Of a stretch of 64,000 bases of DNA, positions 19,074 through 27,204 are shown in pieces (position 1 is the first letter of the stretch; the number at the start of each line of letters is the position of its first letter). Under the pieces are notes generated by a model. That model was not told the origin of the DNA, searched no databases, and was given only the letters and a program-made list of their open reading frames with translations. The DNA lies in the NCBI RefSeq assembly GCF_014653945.1, contig NZ_BNAU01000002.1:124001-188000 (forward strand), in the 5' to 3' direction. A program made the translations under genes and the position numbers. This stretch comes from Amycolatopsis deserti. GTDB taxonomy: Bacteria > Actinomycetota > Actinomycetes > Mycobacteriales > Pseudonocardiaceae.

Positions 19074-20147
19074 GTGGCCGTGACCGATCCCGCTGATGCC
19101 CGCCTGCTCGCCGCACTGGCCGAGCTGGGCAAGGTGGCCGTGCACGAACTCGCGGCCCGCGTGGGCATGGACCCGCGGGAGGCCGCCTACCGCCTGGTCG
19201 CCCTGTCCGGCAGCGGGCTGCCGCTGCTGGTCGGCGTGGAGAGCGACCCGCAGGGCCTGCGCGCGGCGCTCGCCGGGGCGTTCCCCGCCGCGCCGCAGAC
19301 GCCGCGCCCGGCGCACGGCCCTCCCCTCGCGCCGTACCAGGTTCCGACCCCCGGCTACCCGGCGCCGGGCGCGCCCTCCGGGGCCGTGCCGGCCGGGCCG
19401 TCGCACCCGCAGTCCGGCCCCGTGCCGTCGGCCGGCTTCCCGCCGCCGTCCGCGCCCGGGTACCCGCCGCCCGCCCGGCCCGGCGGTTCCGGCGCGGGGG
19501 TCCCGCCGCAGAACGGCCCCGGCGGCGCTCGCCCGCCGGGCGGCGTGCCCTCCGGCCCGTACCAGGTCCCGGCGCCGCCCGCCGGGGGCTCGGGGCCGTA
19601 CCAGGTCGCCGGTGTCGTGTCCGGGCCGTATCCCGCGCCGCTGGACCCGGTGATCAGCACGTGGGGCCCGCCGCAGACGGCGTCCTGGGCCCGGGGCGAC
19701 CAGCGGCCCGCGCCACCAGCGGGCCCGCGCACCGGCAAGATCGGCGACAGCCTCGCCGGGCAGGGCCTCGAGGGCGAGCAGCTCACCGTGCAGCTGCTCG
19801 AGGTGCAGGACCCGGCGGACTACCTGTTCGGCGCGGCCGGGTACCGGCTCGAACCGGGTGAGCGGGCGGTCGTGGTGCACACCGAGGTCACCAACAAGGG
19901 GCCGATCCCGTTCGTGTCGCTGCCGGACAACTACCTCGAGCTGCTCACCGAGGACGGCACGCCGGTGGCGAAGGCGCCGGTGTCGCTGACGTCCCGGCCG
20001 CCGCACAAGATCGGGGTCCAGCCCGGTGAGACGGCGGGCGGCCACACGGTCTACGTGCTGCCCGAGTCCACCCGGGTGGTGGCGGTGCGCTGGAGCCCGC
20101 GCCCGGAGCCGGACGACCGCTCCCTCACCTGGTCGCTCGAGGACTAG
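19074..20147 (+). CDS. Unknown protein: HTH-like N-terminus, Pro-rich linker, beta C-terminal domain
   Basis: 357 residues, three parts. Residues 1-45 (ADARLLAALAELGKVAVHELAARVGMDPREAAYRLVALSGSGLPLL) look like an AsnC/Lrp-type winged helix. Residues about 75-220 are low-complexity Pro/Gly/Ala with repeated PYQVP/PYQVA and GPYPAP words. The C-terminal 130 residues (GEQLTVQLLEVQDPADYLFG...ERAVVVHTEVTNKGPIPFVSLPDNYLELLTEDG) resemble an immunoglobulin-like DUF4352 fold normally found in exported lipoproteins. No signal peptide or transmembrane segment is present, so a cytoplasmic DNA-binding adaptor is as likely as anything. GTG start at 19074. Confidence 0.75.
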   Translation: MAVTDPADARLLAALAELGKVAVHELAARVGMDPREAAYRLVALSGSGLPLLVGVESDPQGLRAALAGAFPAAPQTPRPAHGPPLAPYQVPTPGYPAPGAPSGAVPAGPSHPQSGPVPSAGFPPPSAPGYPPPARPGGSGAGVPPQNGPGGARPPGGVPSGPYQVPAPPAGGSGPYQVAGVVSGPYPAPLDPVISTWGPPQTASWARGDQRPAPPAGPRTGKIGDSLAGQGLEGEQLTVQLLEVQDPADYLFGAAGYRLEPGERAVVVHTEVTNKGPIPFVSLPDNYLELLTEDGTPVAKAPVSLTSRPPHKIGVQPGETAGGHTVYVLPESTRVVAVRWSPRPEPDDRSLTWSLED

Positions 20148-20149
20148 GA

Positions 20150-20710
20150 CAACCGCCGCCCGGGGAGCCACAAGCGCTGGTCGAGCTGTCGTCGCCGGAG
20201 TGGACCGGGCCGGCACCGCGATCCGGCCGGGCTCGCGGCGGGTCCGGCCGCGGACCTGTCGGGCCACCACGGTGACCTGGTCGGCGCCGGTCCGGAAACC
20301 GCGTGCCGCGTTCCCGCCACGCGCGATCCAGGTCGTCCCGGTCCGGCCGCCGCGCGGGTTCGGCGAGTTCCACGGCTGCCAGGATCCGGGACAGCCGGTA
20401 GGTGCGGTCCACGCCGGACCTCGTGGTCAGCAGACAACCCTGGCCGCGGACGGTGACCAGGCCGATCGGGTCCACCGTCCGCCACCGCGGGGCCTGGCCC
20501 GCGGACGCGTAGTGGATGCGCAGCCGGTGCCCGGCGAACACCGCGGGCCGGACCTCGGCCACGCGGCTCGCGAGGAGGTCGGTTTCCGGGGCGACGAGCA
20601 ACCGCTGGGCCCCCCGCGGCGACGTCCCGGTGGCTTTCCGGGAGCGCGTCGATCTCACACAGCGCGGTGCGCGGCCTGGTGGTCGAGCTCGAGGGCACCG
20701 CGGTCGCGTG
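20150..20710 (-). pseudogene. Frameshifted WYL-domain transcriptional regulator remnant
   Basis: Three reading frames in series restore a YafY/DeoR-like WYL domain. Near 20660-20620 one frame gives CEIDALPESHRDVAAG. A second frame gives AQRLLVAPETDLLASRVAEVRPAVFAGHRLRIHYAS through RTVDPIGLVTVRGQG, GVDRTYRLSRILAAVELAEP and DRDDLDRAWRERGTRF (about 20620-20300). A third then resumes with RTGADQVTVVARQ. There is also an in-frame stop near the start. The N-terminal helix-turn-helix is missing and the remnant abuts the 3' end of rluD. At least two frameshifts plus truncation: not functional. Confidence 0.75.
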
Positions 20711-20714
20711 ACGC

Positions 20715-21629
20715 TCAGCTCTCCGCGCGCAGCACGTCCAGCGCGTGCGACAGGTCCTCCGGGTAGGGCGCCTCGAACTGGACCCAGCGGCCGTCGGCGG
20801 GGTGGGCGAAGCCGAGGGTGCGGGCGTGCAGCCACTGCCGGGTCAGGCCGAGCTTGCGGGCCAGCACCGGGTCCGCGCCGTAGGTCAGGTCGCCGGCGCA
20901 CGGGTGCCGCAGCGCCGAGAAGTGCACCCGGATCTGGTGGGTGCGGCCGGTCTCCAGCTTGACGTCCACCAGGGACGCCGCGCGGAACGCCTCGATCACC
21001 TCGTAGTGGGTGACCGACGGGCGGCCCCCGGCGACGACGGCGAACTTGTAGTCGTGCCGGGGGTGCCGGTCGATCGGCGCGTCGATCGTGCCGCGCGTCG
21101 GGTCCGGGTGGCCCTGCACGACGGCGTGGTAGCCCTTGTCGACGGTGCGTTCCTTGAACGCGCGCTTGAGCACGGTGTAGGCGTGCTCGCTCTTGGCCAC
21201 GACCATCACGCCGGTGGTGCCGGCGTCGAGGCGGTGCACGACCCCCTGGCGCTCGGCCGCGCCCGAGGTGGAGATGCGCAACCCGGCGGCGGCGAGCCCG
21301 CCGATGACGGTGGGCCCGGTCCAGCCGGGGCTGGGGTGCGCGGCGACGCCGACCGGCTTGGACACGACCACGATGTCGTCGTCGTCGTGGAGGATGCGCA
21401 GGCCCTCGACCGGTTCGGCGATCACCTCGACCGGGTTGTCCGGGTCGGGCAGGGTCACCTCGAGCAGCACCCCGGCGGAGAGGCGGTCGGACTTGCCCGC
21501 GGGACGGCCGTCGAGCAGGACGTCGCCGGACTCGGCCAGCTCCGCGACGACCGTGCGGGACAAGCCGAGCAGCTTCGCCAGGCCCGCGTCCACGCGCATG
21601 CCGTCGAGCCCGTCCGGGACGGGCAGCAT
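20715..21629 (-). CDS. rluD: RluA/RluD-family 23S rRNA pseudouridine synthase
   Basis: 304 residues. Residues 1-75 form an S4 RNA-binding domain ([34 protein letters not shown]); the catalytic domain has the Asp motif [16 protein letters not shown] and the [27 protein letters not shown] segment. It isomerises uridines in large-subunit rRNA. It lies 8 bp downstream of lspA, the usual lspA-rluD order. I chose the ATG at 21629; a TTG overlapping the lspA stop (TTGA) would add four residues. Confidence 0.92.
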   Translation of the reverse strand: MLPVPDGLDGMRVDAGLAKLLGLSRTVVAELAESGDVLLDGRPAGKSDRLSAGVLLEVTLPDPDNPVEVIAEPVEGLRILHDDDDIVVVSKPVGVAAHPSPGWTGPTVIGGLAAAGLRISTSGAAERQGVVHRLDAGTTGVMVVAKSEHAYTVLKRAFKERTVDKGYHAVVQGHPDPTRGTIDAPIDRHPRHDYKFAVVAGGRPSVTHYEVIEAFRAASLVDVKLETGRTHQIRVHFSALRHPCAGDLTYGADPVLARKLGLTRQWLHARTLGFAHPADGRWVQFEAPYPEDLSHALDVLRAES

Positions 21630-21637
21630 CCGGGCGC

Positions 21638-22228
21638 TCAACGCTTGGCCCTCTTGACGGTGCCGTCGTACTCGCGGCCGAGCAGGGACAGCAGCACGAT
21701 CAGCACGCCGCCGACGCAGATCGCCGAGTCGGCCACGTTGAAGACCGGCCACACGTCGCCGTTGGGCGCGAACAGCGACACGAAGTCGACGACGTGGCCG
21801 CGCAGGACGCCGGGCGCGCGGAAGACGCGGTCGGCCAGGTTGCCGAGCGCGCCGGCGAGGATGAGCCCGAGCCCGATCGCCCAGCCGACCGAGCGCAGCC
21901 GCTTGGCGAACCAGATCAGCGCGACGACCACCCCGAACGCGACGATCGCGAACACCCAGGTCATGCCCGTGACGCCCATGCCGAAGGCGGCGAAGGGGTT
22001 GCGGATGAGCTGCAGGTAGACGAGCCCGCCGAGCACCCGGACCGGCTCGTGCCCCTCCAGGGTCGCCACGACGACCGACTTGGTCAGGACGTCCGCCGCG
22101 AACACGACGATCGCGATCACGGCCAGCAGCAGGGCACGCCGCGGGGGCGGGGACGCCGGCTGCTCGTCCGGCACGGTGTCCGGGTTCGGGGAGGGCTGGG
22201 GGTCACTGCTCACCAAGCCATTGTCCAC
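21638..22228 (-). CDS. lspA: Lipoprotein signal peptidase (signal peptidase II)
   Basis: 196 residues, membrane aspartyl protease that cleaves prolipoprotein signal peptides. It has a disordered N-terminal extension of about 25 residues, then four transmembrane helices. The two catalytic Asp motifs are present: [24 protein letters not shown] and [17 protein letters not shown]. It would mature lipoproteins such as the DUF3558 protein at 60368. The ATG at 22228 was taken; a GTG five codons later is possible. Adjacent rluD continues the operon. Confidence 0.93.
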   Translation of the reverse strand: MDNGLVSSDPQPSPNPDTVPDEQPASPPPRRALLLAVIAIVVFAADVLTKSVVVATLEGHEPVRVLGGLVYLQLIRNPFAAFGMGVTGMTWVFAIVAFGVVVALIWFAKRLRSVGWAIGLGLILAGALGNLADRVFRAPGVLRGHVVDFVSLFAPNGDVWPVFNVADSAICVGGVLIVLLSLLGREYDGTVKRAKR

Positions 22229-22249
22229 GCCTGCCGGTTCGGTCCTGGT

Positions 22250-22850
22250 TCAGGCCAGGAAACGGGCAGGAAGCGGCCGGAGCGGGACCGCCGGGCTCGC
22301 GCACCTTGGCCGGGGCCGCCGCAGCCGGCCCGGCCCGCGGGCCGGAACCCGTTCGCGGCACGCGATCTGATTACCTGCCCCGCGCCGCGGGGTCGCAGGC
22401 CGGAAAGCCGCCGGCCGCGCGGCCCGATTGCCGCCCCGCCCCGCGGGGCCGCTCAAGCCAGGGCAGCGGCCGCGGGGCCGGGCAATGCGCCCCAGCACGC
22501 GCGCGGATCAGTTACCGCACAGCAGCCAGCCGGCGCCCACGGCCGGAAACCCCGCATGGGTGCGAGGCCCGATCGCGGGCCCCCGCGCCCCGGGGGCCAG
22601 GCCCGGAAAAGCCGCCAGTCCCGCACCGCGGGGCAGGGCCGCCAAGCCCCGGGCCGACTCACCACCCCACCGCGCACCACCAGCCGGCCCGGCTCGCCCA
22701 AGACGCACCCCCGCCAGCCGCGCGAGACCCAATCGCCCACCCCGCACCGCGAGGCCACCGGCCCGCCAACAGCCCGAGCCGGCTCGCCACCCTGCCGCAC
22801 AGTGCAGCTCACACCGGGCAACCCACCCGCGGCCCGGTCGCGAACCCCGG
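22250..22850 (-). repeat. Degenerate copies of the 3' end of the class V aminotransferase gene
   Basis: This 600-bp region downstream of the aminotransferase has no intact gene. The parental 3' end (22851-22899: stop codon followed on the plus strand by CAGGCCAGGAAACCCGGCAG and CGGCCGCGGG) recurs at 22453-22494 with one 6-nt gap and a retained stop. It recurs again from 22250 (TCAGGCCAGGAAAC identical, then GGCAG and GCGGCCGG). Weaker copies begin near 22396, 22541 and 22590 (CAGGCCGGAAAG-, GGCCGGAAACCCC-, AGGCCCGGAAAAG-like). The lspA start follows directly. Confidence 0.6.
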
Positions 22851-24173
22851 TCAGGCCAGGAAACCCGGCAGCGGCCGCGGGTCCGGGCACGGCGCCCACC
22901 GGCCGTCCACCACGCCGTAGGTCCACCGGGCGCCCCGGGCGATGATCTGCCTCAGCGCGGTCACCAGGCGGTCGACGTGCTCGGCCGTGGTGCCCAGCCC
23001 GAGGCTCACCCGCAGCGCCTGCTGCCCCTCCCCGCCGGTGCGCTCCACCAGCCGTCGCACGGCGATGTGCGCGCAGAACGCCCCGTCGCGCACGCCGATG
23101 CCGTACTCGGCCGAGAGGACCGCCGCCACCCAGCCCGGCTCGAACCCGTCGAGCACGAAGCTCACCGTGCCGACCCGCTCGGCCGCGCCGTCGAACAGCC
23201 GCAGCTCCGCCAGCCCCGGCACCGCCGCGAGCCCCCGCGTCAGCCGCTCCAGCAGCTCCCGCTCGTGCGCCACCACCGCGTCCCACGACCCGGCCAGCTG
23301 CTCGCACGCCACGCCCAGCGCGTACACCCCGACGGTGTTGGGCGAACCGGCCTCATGCCGCTCCACCCCGCTCTGCCACGCCACCCCGAGCCCGTCGCCG
23401 TCGCGGCGCACGGACTTCGTCGCGCCGCCGCCGGCCAGGTACGGGTCCGCCGCGCGCAGCCAGTCGCCCCGCCCGATCAGCGCGCCCGCCCCGAACGGCG
23501 CGTACAGCTTGTGCCCGGACAGCACCACGTAGTCCACGTCCAGCTCGCGCACCGAGATCGGCCGGTGCGGGGCCAGCTGCGCGCCGTCCAGCGCGATGCG
23601 CGCGCCGTGCCGCCGGGCCACCGCCGCGATCTCGGCCACCGGCAGCAGCTCGCCGGTCACGTTCGACGCGCCGGTCACGACCACCAGCCGCGGCCCCTCC
23701 GGACACTCCGCCAGCGCACTGTCCACAGCGGACACCGCGGCCAGCCGGGTGTTCGGCAGCGGGATCCGGCGCACGTTCGGGCCGCGCCACGGCAGCAGCG
23801 CCGCGTGGTGCTCGGTGTCGAACAGCACCACCGACGTGTGCCGCGGCAGGCTGCGGGCCAGCAGGTTCAGCGCGTCGGTGGTGTTGCGGGTGAACACGAC
23901 CGCGTCGGAGGACCGCGCGCCGACGAACCGGCGCAGCACGTCCCGGGTGCGCTCGTAGACCTTTGTGGACACCTGCGAGGCGAACCCGGCGCCGCGGTGC
24001 ACGCTGGCGTAGTGCGGCAGGAACTCGTCCACCGCGCGCCGCACCGACTCCAGGCACGGGGCGCTGGCCGCGTGGTCGAGGTTGGCGTAGTCCAGCTCCC
24101 CGCCGGTGACCAGCGGAACGGCCGCGGCGGCGGTGACGGCGGGGGTGGTGACGCGTTCGAGAGCGAGAGTCAT
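22851..24173 (-). CDS. Class V aminotransferase / cysteine desulfurase-like PLP enzyme
   Basis: 440 residues, fold-type I PLP enzyme. The PLP-lysine motif is YVVLSGHKLYAPFGAGALIG; LDGAQLAPH carries the PLP-binding Asp; VVFTRNTTDALNLLARSL binds phosphate. It is closest to SufS/IscS-like proteins, but I do not see an obvious mobile-loop catalytic Cys after SPNTVGV, so desulfurase activity is uncertain. A SAM-IV riboswitch precedes it, linking it to methionine, cysteine or S-adenosylmethionine metabolism. Ribosome site GAGGAG lies 8 nt before the ATG at 24173. The 3' end has been copied repeatedly downstream. Confidence 0.85.
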   Translation of the reverse strand: MTLALERVTTPAVTAAAAVPLVTGGELDYANLDHAASAPCLESVRRAVDEFLPHYASVHRGAGFASQVSTKVYERTRDVLRRFVGARSSDAVVFTRNTTDALNLLARSLPRHTSVVLFDTEHHAALLPWRGPNVRRIPLPNTRLAAVSAVDSALAECPEGPRLVVVTGASNVTGELLPVAEIAAVARRHGARIALDGAQLAPHRPISVRELDVDYVVLSGHKLYAPFGAGALIGRGDWLRAADPYLAGGGATKSVRRDGDGLGVAWQSGVERHEAGSPNTVGVYALGVACEQLAGSWDAVVAHERELLERLTRGLAAVPGLAELRLFDGAAERVGTVSFVLDGFEPGWVAAVLSAEYGIGVRDGAFCAHIAVRRLVERTGGEGQQALRVSLGLGTTAEHVDRLVTALRQIIARGARWTYGVVDGRWAPCPDPRPLPGFLA

Positions 24174-24323
24174 CGGAAAGGCTCCTCGGGTCCAGGGACC
24201 CGCAAGGGGGTCCGCGCTTGCCCGCCGCACCTCGCGACGAGCCAGGTCCTCACCCGGGGCACCCCACCGCGGAAGGAGGGTTGCCGGCCAGCGAGCCGGG
24301 GCTTGGCGCTGGCACTCATGACC
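24174..24323 (-). promoter_or_regulatory. SAM-IV riboswitch (aptamer about 24209-24323) with expression platform
   Basis: Minus strand, 5' to 3': GGTCATGAGTGCCAGCG, CCCCGGCTCGCTGGCCGGCA, ACCCTCCTTCCGCGGTGGGG, TGCCCCGGGTGAGGACC. These are the P1-P4 core words of SAM-I/SAM-IV aptamers, with GGTC pairing GACC in P1. The added 3' element GGCAAGCGCGGACC is typical of the actinobacterial SAM-IV class. Between aptamer and start, GGACCC, GGGTCC and GGACCC follow one another, so two mutually exclusive 6-bp hairpins can form, the second abutting the GAGGAG ribosome site. This suggests translational control of the aminotransferase by SAM. Confidence 0.85.
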
Positions 24324-24369
24324 TACGCGGACACAGTAACCGATCGCCCCCGGCGCGCGCCAGCGGGTC

Positions 24370-25854
24370 TCACGTGCCGGACTCGCCCTTCCAGCGGGCC
24401 AGCGGCCCGGCCCGGTCCACCGCGCGGATGCGCCGCTCGGCCGCCTCCCGCGCGGACTCGGTGCTCACGATCAGGATCTGGTCCCCGCGCTGCAGCCGGT
24501 CGGTGCGCTGCGGGGTGAAGCTGCGGCCGTCGCGGACGATCAGGCTCAGCGACGCCCCGGCCGGCAGCCGCAGCTCCGACAGGTACACGCCGTGCAGGCG
24601 GGAGCCGGGCTGGATCCTGACCTGGAGCAGCTCGGCCTGCAGCTCGTCCAGGGGCGCGGCGTCGACCTGGACCTCCTGCGGCTCCGCCTCCGCGGGCAGC
24701 CGCAGGATCCGCGCAAGGCGGCCGAGCGTGACGCCCTGGACGAGGGTGAGCACGATCACGAGCACGAACACGGCGTCGACGAGCCGCTGCGCCCCCGGCA
24801 TCTGCTCGGCCAGCGGGATCATCGCCAGCACGATCGGCACCGCGCCACGCAGCCCCGCCCAGGACAGGAACACCTGCTCGCGCAGCGGAACGCGGAACGG
24901 CAGCTGGGTGACGAGCACCGACAGCGGGCGCGCGAGCAGCAGCAGGACGGCGGCGGCGATCAGGCCGGGCACGACCGACTCCATCAGCCGCTCGGGCGAG
25001 GCGAACAGGCCCAGCAGCACGAACAGCCCGATCTGGGCGAGCCAGCCCAGCCCCTCGGCGAACGACACCGTGTCCGACCGGTGCGGCAGCCGGGCGTTGC
25101 CCAGCACCACCGCCGCCACGTAGGTGGCCAGCAGCCCGGACGCGTGCAGCAGCTGTCCGGACGAGTAGGCCACCACGCACACCGCGACCGTCGCGAGTGG
25201 ATAGAGACCGGTGGCGGGCAGCGCCGCGCGCCGCAGCGCCCAGACCCCGGCGAAGCCGAGCACCAGGCCCAGCGCCAGGCCGGCGGCCAGTTCGTAGACC
25301 ACGAGCAGCGGCAGCGACCAGTCCACCAGGGTGCCCTGGGCCAGCACGACGACGGCGATGTAGGCCGGGGCGTCGTTGATACCGGACTCCAGCTCGAGGG
25401 TGCCCACCAGCCGCTTCGGCAGGCCGGCGCTGCGCAGCACGGAGAACACCGCGGCCGAGTCGGTGGGGGCCAGCACCGCGCCCCACAGCAGGGCGGTCCG
25501 CCAGTCCAGGCCGAGCAGCCAGTGCAGGGCGGGCCCGGTGATCGCGATGCTCAGCCCGACCGCCACAGTGGACAGTGCCACTCCCTGGCGCAGCGCGGGT
25601 TTCACCGCCGACCAGCGGGTCGTCAGGCCGCCCTCGGTGAGGATCATGACCAGGGCGGCCAGGCCCAGCGCCTGGGTGAGGAACGGGTCGGAGAACTGGA
25701 TGCCGAACCCGGCTTCGCCGAGCAGCACGCCGATCGCGAGGTACAGCAGCAGCGACGGCAGGCCCAGCCGGGTGGAGAAGCGGACCGCGAGAACGGCGGC
25801 CAGCAGGACGGCCGCGCCCAGCCCCAGCACGACCGGCAGCTCGCCCACCCGCAC
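24370..25854 (-). CDS. K+/H+ (CPA-type) antiporter with TrkA-C domain
   Basis: 494 residues. The membrane domain (about 1-390) has about 12 hydrophobic helices; the conserved ion-exchange region is GAVLAPTDSAAVFSVLR and LESGINDAPAYIAVVVL, which carries the NhaP-type ND pair. It is followed by a C-terminal RCK_C/TrkA-C domain (VRIQPGSRLHGVYLSELRLPAGASLSLIVRDG). The layout equals NhaP2/CvrA potassium/proton antiporters. The GTG at 25854 is embedded in the ribosome site GGGGAGG; a second GTG at 25848 has better spacing and may be the true start. Single-gene unit. Confidence 0.88.
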   Translation of the reverse strand: MRVGELPVVLGLGAAVLLAAVLAVRFSTRLGLPSLLLYLAIGVLLGEAGFGIQFSDPFLTQALGLAALVMILTEGGLTTRWSAVKPALRQGVALSTVAVGLSIAITGPALHWLLGLDWRTALLWGAVLAPTDSAAVFSVLRSAGLPKRLVGTLELESGINDAPAYIAVVVLAQGTLVDWSLPLLVVYELAAGLALGLVLGFAGVWALRRAALPATGLYPLATVAVCVVAYSSGQLLHASGLLATYVAAVVLGNARLPHRSDTVSFAEGLGWLAQIGLFVLLGLFASPERLMESVVPGLIAAAVLLLLARPLSVLVTQLPFRVPLREQVFLSWAGLRGAVPIVLAMIPLAEQMPGAQRLVDAVFVLVIVLTLVQGVTLGRLARILRLPAEAEPQEVQVDAAPLDELQAELLQVRIQPGSRLHGVYLSELRLPAGASLSLIVRDGRSFTPQRTDRLQRGDQILIVSTESAREAAERRIRAVDRAGPLARWKGESGT

Positions 25855-25914
25855 CTCCCCTGCCCGGTTTCTCCGGGTCTCAGGATAAGGAGGGCAGGGG
25901 CCCCGCCGCGCCCC

Positions 25915-26470
25915 GGTGGGTCCCCCGGCGGCTCGCCGAGCCGTTCCCGTTGCCCGGCAAGGAGATCGCGCCGCCGACGGCAGGTACGCGCCCGGTGACG
26001 AGGAGTGCCGGGTCGAGGGGACCGCCCCGGCCGCGGAGCAGGCGGTTCCCCGGGCGCTCGGCCGGCAACTCCACCCCCAGGCGCGCCAGCGGCTCCCCCG
26101 CCGCCGGCAACACCCGGACCGCCCGGTTCGGGTGATGCTCGAACCAGCCCTGCTCGGCCCCGTGCGCGAACAGCGCCGCCGGGAGCGAGCTCACGCGGTT
26201 CCCGCGCCCGGCCGGCGACTCCACCCCCGGCGCCCCAGCGGCTCCACCGCACCCGGACCGCCCGCCGCCCGAACCAACCCCGCTCGACCCATGCCCGAAC
26301 AACACGACCAGCCGCGGATCAGGCGGTCCCCGGGGCGCTCGGCCGGCAACTCCACCCCCCAGACACGCCAGCGGCCCCACCGCAGCCGGCAACACCCGAA
26401 CAGCCCGGACCGCACGCCGCCCGAACCAATCCCGCTCGACCTATGCCCGAACAACACCGCCAGCCGCGGA
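25915..26470 (-). repeat. Tandem degenerate copies (about 150 bp each) of the 3' end of the ArsR gene
   Basis: The last 50 codons of the adjacent ArsR gene recur in tandem beyond its stop. Copy boundaries (stop-codon position) are at 26319, 26191 and 26037, giving units of about 152, 128 and 154 bp. The farthest copy (26037-26190) is best preserved: it still encodes SLPAALFAHG, EQGWFEHHPN, RAVRVLPA and RLGVELPAERPG, against SLPAALFAHG, EHGWFERRPD, RAVRVLPA and RLGVELPAERPA in the parent; its stop is changed from TGA to TGC. The nearest copies are more eroded. 25855-26036 contains only weak traces and no gene. Confidence 0.75.
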
Positions 26471-27187
26471 TCAGGCGGTTGCCGGGCGCTCGGCCGGCAA
26501 CTCCACCCCCAGGCGCGCCAGCGGCTCCTCCGCCGCCGGCAACACCCGGACCGCCCGGTCCGGGCGCCGCTCGAACCAGCCGTGCTCGACCCCGTGCGCG
26601 AACAGCGCCGCCGGGAGCGAGCCGCCCAGGTGGTCGCGGCGTTCGGTCCAGTCCAGGCACGCCCGCAGCAACGGGCGCCGCCCCGCGGGGATCGCCACCC
26701 CCAGCTCGCCCAGCACCGCCCGGCCGCGCGCGGTCAGCGCCAGCCCCGCGCGCTCGGTGATCAGCCCGGTCCGGATCATGCCGTCCCGCAGGGCCACGCC
26801 GGCCGTCCCGGCCAGGTGGTCGTAGCAGGTGCGCGCGAACGCCAGCCGCCGGACGCGAAGCGACTCGCGCAGGCCCGTGGTCGACCGGTGCTCGGCGTGC
26901 TGTGCCAGGTGCTCGATCAGCTCGGCCACCCGCGGGTCGGCGATCCGCACGTACCGGTGCCGCCCCTGCTTCACCCCCGCGACGAACCCCGCCTCCACCA
27001 GCCGCGCGACGTGCTCGCTCGCCGTCGACGGGGCGATCCCCGCCGAGCGGGCCAGCTCCCCCACGGTCCACGCGCGCCCGTCGAGCAGGGCCAGGCACAT
27101 CGCCGCCCGGCTCGGGTCGGCGAGCACCGCGGCCACCTCGGCCAGCGCGATCGTCTCCACGCCGACCACCGTAGCCACCGAAGGCAT
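26471..27187 (-). CDS. ArsR-family winged-helix regulator (paralogue 1)
   Basis: 238 residues. ArsR-type winged helix: LAEVAAVLADPSRAAMCLALLDGRAWTVGELARSAGIAPSTASEHVARLVEAGFVAGVKQGRHRYVRIADPRVAEL. It is followed by a 140-residue C-terminal extension with RLAFARTCYDHLAGTAGVALRDGMIRTGLI, RRPLLRACLDWTERRDHLGGSLPAALFAHGVEHGW. The extension has no metal-binding CxC motif, so it probably senses an organic ligand. A paralogue with the same extension lies at 35419. The start could be the ATG at 27187 or the GTG at codon 10. It sits 17 bp downstream of the PBP stop only on the opposite reading side, i.e. it precedes nothing but its own tail copies. Confidence 0.82.
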   Translation of the reverse strand: MPSVATVVGVETIALAEVAAVLADPSRAAMCLALLDGRAWTVGELARSAGIAPSTASEHVARLVEAGFVAGVKQGRHRYVRIADPRVAELIEHLAQHAEHRSTTGLRESLRVRRLAFARTCYDHLAGTAGVALRDGMIRTGLITERAGLALTARGRAVLGELGVAIPAGRRPLLRACLDWTERRDHLGGSLPAALFAHGVEHGWFERRPDRAVRVLPAAEEPLARLGVELPAERPATA

Positions 27188-27204
27188 CGGCCGGGGCCGA
27201 AACG

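Noticed and set aside
25915..26470. Separate hypothetical gene downstream of the ArsR gene
   Set aside because: The apparent ORF is read-through of copied ArsR tails; it has no proper start or ribosome site.
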